A DNA stretch of 64,000 nt from Flavobacterium sp. Root420 (GTDB lineage Bacteria; Bacteroidota; Bacteroidia; Flavobacteriales; Flavobacteriaceae): assembly GCF_001427905.1 (NCBI RefSeq), contig NZ_LMEF01000012.1, forward strand, positions 545,367 through 609,366, written 5' to 3'. Every line of letters starts with the position of its first letter. Position 1 is the stretch's first letter. A model generated the notes under the pieces. It worked only from the letters and a program-made list of their open reading frames with translations, had not been told where the DNA came from and ran no database searches. Position numbers and translations under genes: made by a program. Shown piece after piece: positions 8,889-18,059 of this stretch.

Positions 8889-10643
8889 ATGAAAAAAATA
8901 ATTATAGCAGTACAACTTTTGCTTTCGATTACCGCTTTCGGGCAAGGTTTTTTGCATAGAGATGGCCAAAATATTGTTGACGGAAACGGTAAAAATGTAA
9001 TATTAAGAGGTCTTGGTTTAGGTGGCTGGATGGTTCAGGAAGGCTATATGTTACAGACACAATCTTTTGCGAGTCCACAATATCAGATTAAGCAAAAGAT
9101 TCAGGAAGTTGCCGGAGAAAAAGGAATGAAAGAATTTTATGCCGCTTATAAAGCAAACGGAATCACAAAACGTGATATCGATTCGCTGGCAGCATGGGGT
9201 TTTAATTCGGTTCGTTTGCCTATGCATTATAATTTGTATACGCCATCAATTCAGGAAGAAAAAAATGGTGAAATTACCTGGATTGAAGAAGGTTTTACCA
9301 TGACAGATAATTTACTGAAATGGTGTGCCGAAAATAAAATCTATCTTATTTTAGATTTACATGCGGCTCCTGGAGGACAAGGAAACGATGCTGCAATCTC
9401 TGATTACGACACTACAAAACCAGCATTGTGGCAAAGTGAAGCCAATCAGAAAAAAATGATTGCCTTATGGAAAAAATTGGCTTCACGTTACAGAGATAAT
9501 CCCTGGATTGGAGCTTATGATATTATCAATGAACCAAACTGGAATTTTACAGGAACTAATAAAAACGGTTGTGACGAAAATTCAAATGGTCCATTAAGAG
9601 ATTTAATGGTAGCTGTAACGAAAGCAATTCGTGAAGTTGATACAAACCACATGGTTATCATTGAAGGAAATTGCTGGGGAAATAATTACAATGGAATTTT
9701 TCCTTTATGGGATGAAAATATGGCATTGAGTTTCCATAAATATTGGAATTACAATGACAAGGAATCTATCCAGAAAATGTTGGATTACAGAATACAATAC
9801 AATGTTCCGATTTGGTTGGGAGAAAGTGGAGAAAATTCTAATGTTTGGTTTAAAGATGCACTTACTCTAATGGAAACCAATAACATTGGATGGGCATTTT
9901 GGCCAATGAAAAAAATCGAAAATATTGCAGGCGTGACTTCGGTTACAAAAATTCCTGAATATGATATTCTATTGAAATATTGGAAAAATGGAGGACAAAA
10001 ACCATCAGAAGATTTCGCTAAAAAAGCCCTGATGAAAATGGCAGATAATTACAAAATGAAAAACGTAACGGTTAAGCCAGATGTTATTGATGCGATGTTC
10101 AGACAAGTTCAGACTAATGATACTAAGTCCTATAAAAAAAATGTAATTCCGGGAAAAATTATGGCGACGCAATATGATTTGGGAACAAACGGATATGCGT
10201 ATTCGGATAAAGATTTTGTGAATTACAGAGTGGCAACCGGAAATTTTGACCAATGGAATAAGGGAAATACTATGAGAAATGATGGTGTTGATATTTTGCC
10301 TTGTAAGGATTCAGCATCAAACGGTTATCAGGTTTCTTTTATTGAAGATGGAGAGTGGTTGCAGTTTACTTCAGAAGTTAAAAAGCAAAATACATACAAG
10401 GTTGCTATTCGTTATTCAAGTGAAAGTTCAGAAGGTAAACTTCATTTAGAAACAGAAAACGGAAATAAATCTGAAACTATTACACTTGCTCCAACAGGTG
10501 ATAATAACAAATGGAAAACGGTTGTTTTATCTGGAATAAACCTGAATGCAGGAACAAATAAAATCAAAGTGGTTTTCGAAAAAGGAGGTTTTAATCTGAA
10601 TTCTCTTGATTTTTCAGAAGATAAAAAAAGTGCTTCAAAATAA
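8889..10643 (+). CDS. Secreted GH5-type glucanase with C-terminal carbohydrate-binding region
   Basis: This 584-residue protein has a signal peptide ending near AFGQ. The catalytic domain spans about 20-370: 'GLGLGGWMVQEGYML', 'VRLPMHYNLY', acid/base E215 in 'DIINEPNW' and nucleophile E312 in 'WLGESGENS', the classic GH5 exo/endo-glucanase layout. After a helical linker, residues about 425-580 form a CBM6/35-like beta-sandwich ('YRVATGNFDQW', 'GEWLQFTSEV', 'AIRYSS'). It may attack the beta-1,3- or beta-1,6-linked backbone alongside the GH30 and GH16 enzymes. The subfamily was not determined. Confidence 0.92.
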   Translation: MKKIIIAVQLLLSITAFGQGFLHRDGQNIVDGNGKNVILRGLGLGGWMVQEGYMLQTQSFASPQYQIKQKIQEVAGEKGMKEFYAAYKANGITKRDIDSLAAWGFNSVRLPMHYNLYTPSIQEEKNGEITWIEEGFTMTDNLLKWCAENKIYLILDLHAAPGGQGNDAAISDYDTTKPALWQSEANQKKMIALWKKLASRYRDNPWIGAYDIINEPNWNFTGTNKNGCDENSNGPLRDLMVAVTKAIREVDTNHMVIIEGNCWGNNYNGIFPLWDENMALSFHKYWNYNDKESIQKMLDYRIQYNVPIWLGESGENSNVWFKDALTLMETNNIGWAFWPMKKIENIAGVTSVTKIPEYDILLKYWKNGGQKPSEDFAKKALMKMADNYKMKNVTVKPDVIDAMFRQVQTNDTKSYKKNVIPGKIMATQYDLGTNGYAYSDKDFVNYRVATGNFDQWNKGNTMRNDGVDILPCKDSASNGYQVSFIEDGEWLQFTSEVKKQNTYKVAIRYSSESSEGKLHLETENGNKSETITLAPTGDNNKWKTVVLSGINLNAGTNKIKVVFEKGGFNLNSLDFSEDKKSASK

Positions 10644-10662
10644 TTAACTCAAATCAAAACAA

Positions 10663-11742
10663 ATGAAAATTAATAGTCACATTAAGAAGTTAGGCTTTTT
10701 AGCAATTGTTTTATCATTTGTCTCTCAATCCTGCAGCGGCGGTAATGATTCTGGTGATGAAACACCGGTTATTGCGGCTCCTTCAAATCTTTCGGTTCAG
10801 GTTGATGTAATAGGTAAAACCGTTGCAAATCCTGATGGAGATGGAAGTGGAAAAGTGCATTTTACCATTAATGCAGCGAATGCCATTTCATATAAAGTTT
10901 TGATTGATGGTCAGACAAAAGACTTGACAACAGGCGATTTAACGTATGAATTTACAGCTTCAGGAACTAAAAATTATCCTATAATTGTTTCAGCTTACAA
11001 TGCCGCAGGTCAATTTGTGAGTACGACAACTTCTGTTAACGTTTTTGTTGCCAGAAAAATTCTTTGGGCAGATGAATTTGATGTAGATGGTGCGCCAAAT
11101 ACTGCGAAATGGGGATACAATACAGGAACAGGCGATGGCTGGGGGAATAACGAATTAGAATATTACACAAGCCGACCTGAAAATGTAATTATTTCAAATG
11201 GTACTTTAAAAATTAAAGCCATTAAAGAAGAGTATATGGGCAGCCATTACACTTCAGCAAGAATGCTTACAAAAGGTAAGTTTTCATTTAAATACGGAAG
11301 AGCAGAAGTTCGTGCAAAACTACCTGTTGGCGGCGGAACATGGCCTGCATTTTGGATGTTAGGAGACAATATTGATACTGCTGGCTGGCCATTGTGTGGT
11401 GAAGTAGATATTTTAGAATCGGTTGGAAATAATCCAAATGTAAATCATTCGTCGTTGCATTCGCCCGGACGTTCAGGAAATACGCCAGACACTGCGATTA
11501 TAACCGTTCCAAATTCGGCAACAGAATTTCATGTTTATGCCGCTGAGTGGTCTGCAGAAGGTATTAAGTTTTATGTAGATGATAAATTGTTTTACACCTA
11601 TGCAAATAGTGCCACAACGCCTTTTAATCAAAACTTCTTTCTGATTTTGAATTTGGCAATGGGCGGGAATTTTGGAGGAACAGTTGATCCAAATTTCACG
11701 ACTGCAACCTTCGAAGTCGATTACGTAAGGGTGTTTAATTAA
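10663..11742 (+). CDS. GH16 laminarinase-type beta-glucanase lipoprotein
   Basis: This 359-residue lipoprotein has its acylation site at Cys24 ('SQSCSGG'). Residues about 35-125 form an Ig/PKD-like spacer. The GH16 jelly roll follows, from 'KILWADEFDVDGAPN' to the end. The catalytic motif 'GEVDILES' gives nucleophile E247, helper D249 and acid/base E252, in the beta-bulge EXDXXE form of laminarinases. 'WPAFWMLG' and 'HVYAAEWSAEGI' are also typical. The enzyme should cut beta-1,3-glucan internally, which makes it the best marker of the locus substrate. It starts 19 bases after the GH5 gene. Confidence 0.95.
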   Translation: MKINSHIKKLGFLAIVLSFVSQSCSGGNDSGDETPVIAAPSNLSVQVDVIGKTVANPDGDGSGKVHFTINAANAISYKVLIDGQTKDLTTGDLTYEFTASGTKNYPIIVSAYNAAGQFVSTTTSVNVFVARKILWADEFDVDGAPNTAKWGYNTGTGDGWGNNELEYYTSRPENVIISNGTLKIKAIKEEYMGSHYTSARMLTKGKFSFKYGRAEVRAKLPVGGGTWPAFWMLGDNIDTAGWPLCGEVDILESVGNNPNVNHSSLHSPGRSGNTPDTAIITVPNSATEFHVYAAEWSAEGIKFYVDDKLFYTYANSATTPFNQNFFLILNLAMGGNFGGTVDPNFTTATFEVDYVRVFN

Positions 11743-11815
11743 CATAAATTTCAAACTAATTTTTTTCAGTAAGACGTGGGAAACCCTAGCTTTACGAGAT
11801 TAAAATTTTTTAAAG

Positions 11816-12655
11816 ATGAAAAAGATAAATACAATTGTTTTTGTGGTAATACTGCTTTTGGTAAGCGGTTCATTTTATGGTCAAAATTTAAAGTTAATGA
11901 CCTATAACATTCGTTTAGATGTAGCTTCTGATGAAGAAAATGCATGGCCAAACCGAAAGGATTATTTTACTTCTCAAATACAATTTTATAGTCCGGATAT
12001 TTTTGGCGTTCAGGAAGCACTGCCAAATCAGGTTATTGATATTGCCTCGGCTTTTCCAAAATATAACAAGTTTGGAATAGGACGGGAAGAAGGAGGAACC
12101 GGAGAAGCTTGTACGATTTACTATAAAAAAGATCGTTTTAAAGTTCAGGACTCCAATACATTTTGGTTGTCAGAAACCCCAAATGTAGTTTCAAGAGGAT
12201 GGGATGCCGCTTGTAACAGAGTTTGTACCTACGGGCTTTTTACCGATTTAAAAACAAAAAAAGTATTTTGGGTTTTTAATCTGCATCTGGATCATATGGG
12301 TGAAGAAGCAAGGGTAAAAGGAGTACAGTTAGTGCTTTCGAAAATTGCAGCGATTAACAGCAAAAAATATCCTGTTTTTTTAATGGGAGATTTTAATTCG
12401 GAACCTGATACCAAACAAATTGCAGAGATTAGAAAAGTGATGGATGATACAAGAGCTGTTTCTAAAGAAAAACCTTTTGGGCCATCGGGAACTTTCAACG
12501 GTTTTGAACATGATAAACCAGTAACATTATTAATAGATTACATTTTCGTTTCAAAAAATAGTGGACTAAAAATTGAAAAACACGCAGTGCTAAGTGATTC
12601 TAAAGATTTAAAATATCCTTCAGATCATTTACCTGTTTTAATAGAAATAGATTAA
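11816..12655 (+). CDS. Secreted endonuclease/exonuclease/phosphatase-fold protein
   Basis: This 279-residue protein has a signal peptide ending near SFYGQ. The EEP fold is clear: 'MTYNIRLD', 'FGVQEALPNQ', 'NLHLDHMGEEAR', 'LMGDFNSEPDT' and the C-terminal 'SDHLPVLIEID' provide the metal and catalytic Asp, Glu, Asn and His residues. Family members cleave phosphodiesters in DNA, lipids or phosphosugars; the substrate here is unknown. It lies inside the glucan locus, with the next GH30 starting two bases after its stop, so it is surely co-transcribed. A role on a phosphorylated wall component or released lipid is possible but unproven. Confidence 0.9.
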   Translation: MKKINTIVFVVILLLVSGSFYGQNLKLMTYNIRLDVASDEENAWPNRKDYFTSQIQFYSPDIFGVQEALPNQVIDIASAFPKYNKFGIGREEGGTGEACTIYYKKDRFKVQDSNTFWLSETPNVVSRGWDAACNRVCTYGLFTDLKTKKVFWVFNLHLDHMGEEARVKGVQLVLSKIAAINSKKYPVFLMGDFNSEPDTKQIAEIRKVMDDTRAVSKEKPFGPSGTFNGFEHDKPVTLLIDYIFVSKNSGLKIEKHAVLSDSKDLKYPSDHLPVLIEID

Positions 12656-12657
12656 AA

Positions 12658-14082
12658 ATGAAAAAGAGCACCAAAAAACTTCAAATTTTACTTTTACTGC
12701 CTCTTATTGCAGTTCAGATAAAATGTGGATCTTCAAAAAATGCAGTTGCCAATTCCGGTAAAGCAGAATCCTGGATCACCACTACAGATGAATCATCAAA
12801 ATTGCAAAAACAGAACGATTTGGTTTTTAATTCAGAAACGAATTCAAACCAAACTATTTCAGTTGACGCTTCTCAGAAATTTCAAACTATCGAAGGTTTC
12901 GGATTTTCATTAACAGGTGGAAGTGCTCAGACAATTTTGAAATTGGATAAAGCGAAAAGAGAAGCATTGCTTCAGGAGCTTTTTTCGAGAAAAGAGGATG
13001 CCATCGGTTTGAGTTATTTGAGAATTAGCATTGGTGCTTCTGATTTGAATGAAACTGTTTTTTCGTATGATGATATGCCAGAAGGCCAAACCGATTTAAA
13101 ACTGGAGAAATTTAATTTGGGTCCGGATTTAAAAGATGTCGTGCCCGTTTTAAAAGAGATTTTAGTCCTTAATCCGAAGATAAGAATTATGGGTTCTCCA
13201 TGGTCGCCACCAGTTTGGATGAAAGACAACGGAAGCTCAAAAGGAGGAAGTTTACAACCGCAATATTATCAGGTTTATGCAGAATATTTTGTAAAATATA
13301 TTCAGGCAATGAAAGCGCAGGGAATTGTAATTGATGCGATTACACCTCAAAACGAACCTTTGCATCCTGGAAATAATCCTAGTATGTACATGACAGCTGA
13401 ACAGCAGGCAGAATTTATTAAAACCAATTTAGGTCCCGCTTTCGCGAAAGCAAATATTAAAACTAAAATTGTGGTTTACGATCATAATTGCAACAAACCG
13501 GAATATCCTTTGGCAATTTTAAATGACCCAAAAGCATTGCCTTTTGTTGCTGGTTCTGCATTTCATTTATATGAAGGAGATATTAGTGCTTTAAGTACTG
13601 TTCATGATGCATATCCAAACAAGGATTTATATTTTACAGAACAATATACGGGATCAAAAAGCAGTTTTGAATCAGATTTGAAATGGAGTGTAAAAAATGT
13701 TGTGATTGGTTCAATGCGTAACTGGAGCGTAAATGCGCTTTCGTGGGGATTGGCAAATGATGAATTTTACAAACCGTTTACGCCAGGCGGTTGTTCTACT
13801 TGTAAAGGTGCTTTGATGATTGATCAAAATCAAAACATCAAAAGAGAAGTTGGGTATTATATTATCGGTCATGCTTCTAAATTTGTTCCGGAAGGATCAG
13901 TAAGAATCGGAAGTAATATTATTGGAAATCTTTATAATGTCGCTTTCAAAACACCATCAGGGCAAATTGTTCTGATTGTAGAAAATGATGGAACTGTAGC
14001 AGAAACATTCAATATCAAATACAATCAAAAACAAATTTCAACTACTTTAAACGCTGGTACGGTTGCAACTTACGTTTGGTAA
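12658..14082 (+). CDS. GH30 glycoside hydrolase lipoprotein (type B, copy 2)
   Basis: This 474-residue lipoprotein (Cys23 in 'VQIKCGSS') is the partner of the GH30 at 7385. It shares 'ITPQNEPLHPGNNPSM' (acid/base E233), 'YFTEQYTG' (nucleophile E328), 'GGCSTCKGALMI' and the C-terminal 'ENDGT...TFNIKYN' strand pattern. The two type-B copies are separated by GH5, GH16 and EEP genes, so they are not a simple adjacent duplication. The start ATG lies two bases after the EEP stop codon. A beta-1,6-glucanase function is likely from subgroup resemblance, not proven. Confidence 0.93.
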   Translation: MKKSTKKLQILLLLPLIAVQIKCGSSKNAVANSGKAESWITTTDESSKLQKQNDLVFNSETNSNQTISVDASQKFQTIEGFGFSLTGGSAQTILKLDKAKREALLQELFSRKEDAIGLSYLRISIGASDLNETVFSYDDMPEGQTDLKLEKFNLGPDLKDVVPVLKEILVLNPKIRIMGSPWSPPVWMKDNGSSKGGSLQPQYYQVYAEYFVKYIQAMKAQGIVIDAITPQNEPLHPGNNPSMYMTAEQQAEFIKTNLGPAFAKANIKTKIVVYDHNCNKPEYPLAILNDPKALPFVAGSAFHLYEGDISALSTVHDAYPNKDLYFTEQYTGSKSSFESDLKWSVKNVVIGSMRNWSVNALSWGLANDEFYKPFTPGGCSTCKGALMIDQNQNIKREVGYYIIGHASKFVPEGSVRIGSNIIGNLYNVAFKTPSGQIVLIVENDGTVAETFNIKYNQKQISTTLNAGTVATYVW

Positions 14083-14170
14083 TTCAAAATTAAATTCATG
14101 AAATTCCAAATATAAATTGGATTGAAAAATAGCGATTCCATATTCCATTAAAAAGAAATATTAACTTCAT

Positions 14171-16399
14171 ATGAAAAAATTAACCGCATTTACCTTGTTG
14201 ATGGTCTCGTTTTTTGCGGCCGCACAACAGGAAACAATCGACCAGAAAGTAAATGCCTTATTGAAGAAGATGACTATTGAAGAAAAAATAGGTCAGCTTA
14301 ATCAATATACAGGAGATAATTCTGCAACGGGGCCCATCACTATAAATCCAAATAAACAAGCCGAAATTAAAGCAGGTTTAGTGGGTTCGATGCTAAATAT
14401 CATCGGAACAAAATATACCAGACAATATCAGGAATTAGCGATGCAATCACGTCTTAAAATTCCGTTGTTGTTTGGACAAGACGTTATTCACGGTTATAAA
14501 ACAACATTTCCAATTCCGTTAGCAGAGGCTGCAAGCTGGGATTTACAAGCAATTGAACTGGCTGCCAGAGTTGCTGCAACAGAAGCATCGGCAAACGGTA
14601 TTCACTGGACATTTGCTCCAATGGTAGATATTGGGCGTGACCCAAGATGGGGAAGAGTGATGGAAGGTGCCGGAGAGGATACTTATCTGGGGTCTAAAAT
14701 TGCTTATGCAAGAGTAAAAGGTTTTCAGGGAAACAAATTAGGCGATTTAAATTCGGTTATGGCTTGCGTAAAACACTTTGCGGCTTATGGTGCTGCTGTT
14801 GGCGGAAGAGATTATAACTCCGTTGACATGAGCGAAAGAATGTTACTTGAAACGTATTTACCTCCTTTTAAAGCGGCTTTAGATGCTGGTGCGGCAACAT
14901 TTATGAATTCATTTAATGATTTAAACGGAATTCCGGCAACAGCAAATGCTCATTTGCAGCGTGATATCTTAAAAGGAAAATGGAACTTTCAGGGATTCGT
15001 AGTTTCTGACTGGGGTTCAATTGGAGAAATGGTAGCACACGGCTATTCAAAAGACCTTAAAGAGGCAGCTTATTCAGCAATTACTGCCGGAAGCGATATG
15101 GATATGGAAAGTAATGCTTATCGATATAACCTTGCTCAATTGGTAAAAGACGGACGAGTTTCAATTGATTTAATCGACGATGCGGTGAAACGTATTTTAC
15201 GTAAAAAATATGAGTTAGGCTTGTTTGATGATCCTTACAGATACTCTGATGAAAAGAGAGCAGAAAAAGCATTAAGCAATCCTGAAAACAGAAAAGCAGC
15301 ATTAGAAGTAGCTGAAAAAAGTATTGTTTTGTTAAAGAATGAAAACCAGACTTTACCACTTTCTAAAAGTGTAAAAACAATTGCTTTTATTGGTCCAATG
15401 GTAAAAGAGTACAAAGCCAATATGGGGTTTTGGTCCGTTGAGCTGCCAGATGTAAATTATGATAAATGGGTTATTTCACAATGGGATGGGTTGCAAAATA
15501 AAGTGAGTAAAAACACTAAATTATTGTATGCTAAAGGTTGTGAAGTGGATGGAGACAACAAAAATGGTTTTGCTGAAGCTGTTGCAACTGCAAAACAAGC
15601 AGATGTTGTTATTTTGAGTATTGGCGAAAGACGCGACATGAGTGGTGAGGCAAAAAGCCGAAGCGATCTTCATTTGCCAGGTGTTCAGGAAGATTTAGTA
15701 AAGGCGATTCAGGCAACAGGAAAACCGGTTGTCGTTTTAATTAATGCGGGCAGACCACTTATTTTTAACTGGACTGCAGATAATGTTCCGGCAATCGTTT
15801 ATACGTGGTGGTTAGGAACTGAAGCGGGAAATGCAATCGCCAATGTTTTATTTGGAGATTATAATCCGTCTGGAAAATTGCCTATGACTTTCCCGAGAGA
15901 AGTGGGGCAGGTGCCAATTTATTATAATCATTTCAGCACAGGAAGACCAGCTAAAGATGAAGATTCTAAAAATTATGTTTCGGCTTATATCGATTTAAAA
16001 AACTCACCTAAATTTCCTTTCGGATATGGTTTGAGTTATACGAAATTTGATTATACAGGTTTGAAATTATCTTCAACAAAAATCAAAAGCAACGAAACGA
16101 TTAAAGTTTCTTTTCAATTATCAAATGTTGGAAAAGTTGCCGGAGAAGAAGTAGTTCAATTGTATTTAAAAGACAAATTTGGATCTGTTGTAAGACCAGT
16201 TTTAGAATTGAGAGATTTCCAAAAAGTAAAATTAAATGCAGGAGAATCTAAAACAATTGAATTCACAATTGACAAAGAGAAACTTTCTTTCTACAATAAT
16301 AAATTAGAATGGGGTGCTGAATCAGGAGATTTCGAAGTAATGATCGGAGCTTCGTCGGCAGATATTAAACTAAGATCTGACTTTGAATTAGTACAATAG
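14171..16399 (+). CDS. bglX: Secreted GH3 beta-glucosidase (BglX-like)
   Basis: This 742-residue protein has a signal peptide ending near FAAAQ. The N-terminal (beta/alpha)8 domain carries the nucleophile D280 in 'VVSDWGSI' and the conserved 'KHFAAYGA' and 'GRDPRWGRVMEG' blocks. A flavodoxin-like C domain ('VVVLINAGRPL') and a fibronectin-III-like domain at about 650-740 ('GEEVVQLYLKD') follow. The architecture and length equal periplasmic BglX enzymes, which release glucose from the non-reducing end of beta-glucan oligosaccharides. It is the last gene of the locus and would finish what the endo-enzymes start. Confidence 0.94.
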   Translation: MKKLTAFTLLMVSFFAAAQQETIDQKVNALLKKMTIEEKIGQLNQYTGDNSATGPITINPNKQAEIKAGLVGSMLNIIGTKYTRQYQELAMQSRLKIPLLFGQDVIHGYKTTFPIPLAEAASWDLQAIELAARVAATEASANGIHWTFAPMVDIGRDPRWGRVMEGAGEDTYLGSKIAYARVKGFQGNKLGDLNSVMACVKHFAAYGAAVGGRDYNSVDMSERMLLETYLPPFKAALDAGAATFMNSFNDLNGIPATANAHLQRDILKGKWNFQGFVVSDWGSIGEMVAHGYSKDLKEAAYSAITAGSDMDMESNAYRYNLAQLVKDGRVSIDLIDDAVKRILRKKYELGLFDDPYRYSDEKRAEKALSNPENRKAALEVAEKSIVLLKNENQTLPLSKSVKTIAFIGPMVKEYKANMGFWSVELPDVNYDKWVISQWDGLQNKVSKNTKLLYAKGCEVDGDNKNGFAEAVATAKQADVVILSIGERRDMSGEAKSRSDLHLPGVQEDLVKAIQATGKPVVVLINAGRPLIFNWTADNVPAIVYTWWLGTEAGNAIANVLFGDYNPSGKLPMTFPREVGQVPIYYNHFSTGRPAKDEDSKNYVSAYIDLKNSPKFPFGYGLSYTKFDYTGLKLSSTKIKSNETIKVSFQLSNVGKVAGEEVVQLYLKDKFGSVVRPVLELRDFQKVKLNAGESKTIEFTIDKEKLSFYNNKLEWGAESGDFEVMIGASSADIKLRSDFELVQ

Positions 16400-16415
16400 A
16401 GTAAAGTCAATTAAA

Positions 16416-16486
16416 ATTGGCGTTATGGATTTTATAACGGTTTTGGATTATTTCAAAACGGTATTTATAAAATCCATAGCGCCAAT
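16416..16486. terminator. Inverted repeat between convergent genes, likely bidirectional terminator
   Basis: The arms at 16416-16437 and 16465-16486 match over 22 nt with one mismatch. The right arm lies inside the last codons of the minus-strand gene, so that coding end doubles as half of the hairpin. There is no long T run, so termination may rely on the size of the stem. Confidence 0.6.
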
Positions 16487-16705
16487 TCCTTTATAGGTTG
16501 CATACAATGCTTTATCAAAAGCTTCGCGTTTTGCTTTTTTATCTTTTGCATTATTTTCAACAATCATCTCGTTAAAAATCTTTTCCTGCTCTTGACTATA
16601 TTTTATGGATTCTTCTAAAAGATATGTTTTAGAAACAAATCCGAAGGAAGTCCAGATTTTAGTTCTGATTTTTTGATTTATATTTTTTAACGGATTGGTA
16701 CTCAT
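16448..16705 (-). CDS. Small hypothetical protein
   Basis: This 85-residue soluble protein is rich in Lys and Glu and not recognised. It has no signal peptide or membrane segment and is mostly predicted helical ('EESIKYSQEQEKIFNEM', 'AKREAFDKALYAT'). The ATG at 16705 is preferred over an in-frame TTG eleven codons upstream. It converges on the GH3 gene and ends inside a hairpin. Nothing in its surroundings suggests a role in glucan use. Confidence 0.6.
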   Translation of the reverse strand: MSTNPLKNINQKIRTKIWTSFGFVSKTYLLEESIKYSQEQEKIFNEMIVENNAKDKKAKREAFDKALYATYKGIGAMDFINTVLK

Positions 16706-16948
16706 ATCTTTTGCATTGACTTTTCTAAAAAATAACAAATAATTTAAATGTGTTATAATGACGCAATGTACTTATTTTTTTTAAATTTGATTTTAATTTT
16801 AAGTTAAAATTGTAATCCACACACTTCTTTATTAAGCACATGTTTTTATTGATTTCTTATTTTGGATTCCAAGAAAGGTTTGGTTCTGTAAAAATGAATT
16901 AAATTGCAACGTTATTCGCAGCAAAAAAATGTATTTAATTGAAATTGA

Positions 16949-17704
16949 ATGTTAAAAGACATTATAGAAAACAATCAAAATTACCAACCCGGACTGTCGA
17001 TCGACTGTGTTATTTTTGGCTTTCATGACAATCAGCTTAAGGTTTTATTGATTAAAATTCCACATAGTGAAACGTGGTCTTTGCCCGGTGGATTTATTCC
17101 GATTGATCAGGATATTGACGTTGCGGCGGTCACGGTTTTGAACGAAAGAACTGGAGTTGATGGTGTTTTTTTAAGACAATTTGCGACTTTTGGAAAAGTA
17201 AAACGTAACGACCAGCACTTTGATAAAAAGGTATTGGAATATTTACAAATTGAAGAAGAAAAAGGGAAATGGCTCATGCGTCGTTTTGTTACGATTGGAT
17301 ATTATGCTTTAGTTGATTTTTTAAAAACAATTCCCAAGCCGGCAAACAAAGATGAAGTGATTGAATGGATTGATCATAAAGAAGTTCCTGAACTTATTCT
17401 GGATCACAAAGAAATTCTGGACAAAGCCTTAGATACCTTGAGAATAGAATTAAATTTAATGCCAATTGGTTATAACTTATTGCCAGAGAAATTCACCATT
17501 CCTGAACTTCAAAAATTGTATGAAACAATATTGGATAAAAAACTGGACAGAAGAAATTTTCTCCGAAAAATAACCAATATTGGAATCTTGACAAAACTCG
17601 ACGAAAAGAAAAGTAACGTTGCTCACAAAGCACCAAATTTGTATACTTTTGATAAAGATAAATACGAAGAAGTCCTTAAAAACGGTTTGAATCAAGGTTG
17701 GTAA
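16949..17704 (+). CDS. NrtR-type regulator: degenerate Nudix domain plus winged helix
   Basis: This 251-residue protein has an N-terminal Nudix fold (about 15-150) and a C-terminal winged-helix region (about 165-245, 'IPELQKLYETIL' to 'DRRNFLRKI'). The Nudix box begins 'GGFIPIDQ' and ends 'NERTGV': the expected REXXEE glutamates are mostly gone, so hydrolysis is unlikely and ligand sensing is favoured. In Bacteroidota such proteins repress sugar or NAD genes (NrtR/AraR family). The 200-base intergenic region upstream is free of genes and could hold its operator. It may regulate the glucan locus or an unlinked sugar pathway; the ligand is unknown. Confidence 0.85.
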   Translation: MLKDIIENNQNYQPGLSIDCVIFGFHDNQLKVLLIKIPHSETWSLPGGFIPIDQDIDVAAVTVLNERTGVDGVFLRQFATFGKVKRNDQHFDKKVLEYLQIEEEKGKWLMRRFVTIGYYALVDFLKTIPKPANKDEVIEWIDHKEVPELILDHKEILDKALDTLRIELNLMPIGYNLLPEKFTIPELQKLYETILDKKLDRRNFLRKITNIGILTKLDEKKSNVAHKAPNLYTFDKDKYEEVLKNGLNQGW

Positions 17705-17734
17705 AATTAAGGTTTAACTTTAAAAATAACGATT

Positions 17735-18055
17735 ATGGTCTCAATTGAAACATTTAGACAATTAGCGATGTCGTTTCCGAATGCAACAGAAGAGCCACAT
17801 TTTGAGAAAACTTCTTTTCGTGTCAACAAGAAAATCTTCGCCACTTTTGATGAAAAAAATAATCGGGCAGTTTTAAAATTAAACGAAATTGATCAATCTG
17901 TTTTTTGTGCTTCTAGTGAAATGATTTTTTACCCAATTCAAAATAAATGGGGCAAACAAGGCTGGACAATCGTAGAACTTTCAAAAGTAAGACCAGAAAT
18001 GTTCGAAGATGCCTTGATACGATCTTATGAAAATGTAATTACAAAAAAGAAATAA
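17735..18055 (+). CDS. MmcQ/YjbR-family protein
   Basis: This 106-residue protein starts 30 bases after the Nudix-type regulator. The YjbR fold is recognised from 'FPNATEEPHFEKTSFRVNKKIFATF' read across residues about 14-38 and the late 'GWTIVELSKVRPEMFEDALIRSY' segment. The family has a double-wing DNA-binding-like fold, but its biochemical role is not settled. It ends four bases from the convergent alkB stop. Confidence 0.9.
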   Translation: MVSIETFRQLAMSFPNATEEPHFEKTSFRVNKKIFATFDEKNNRAVLKLNEIDQSVFCASSEMIFYPIQNKWGKQGWTIVELSKVRPEMFEDALIRSYENVITKKK

Positions 18056-18059
18056 TTTT

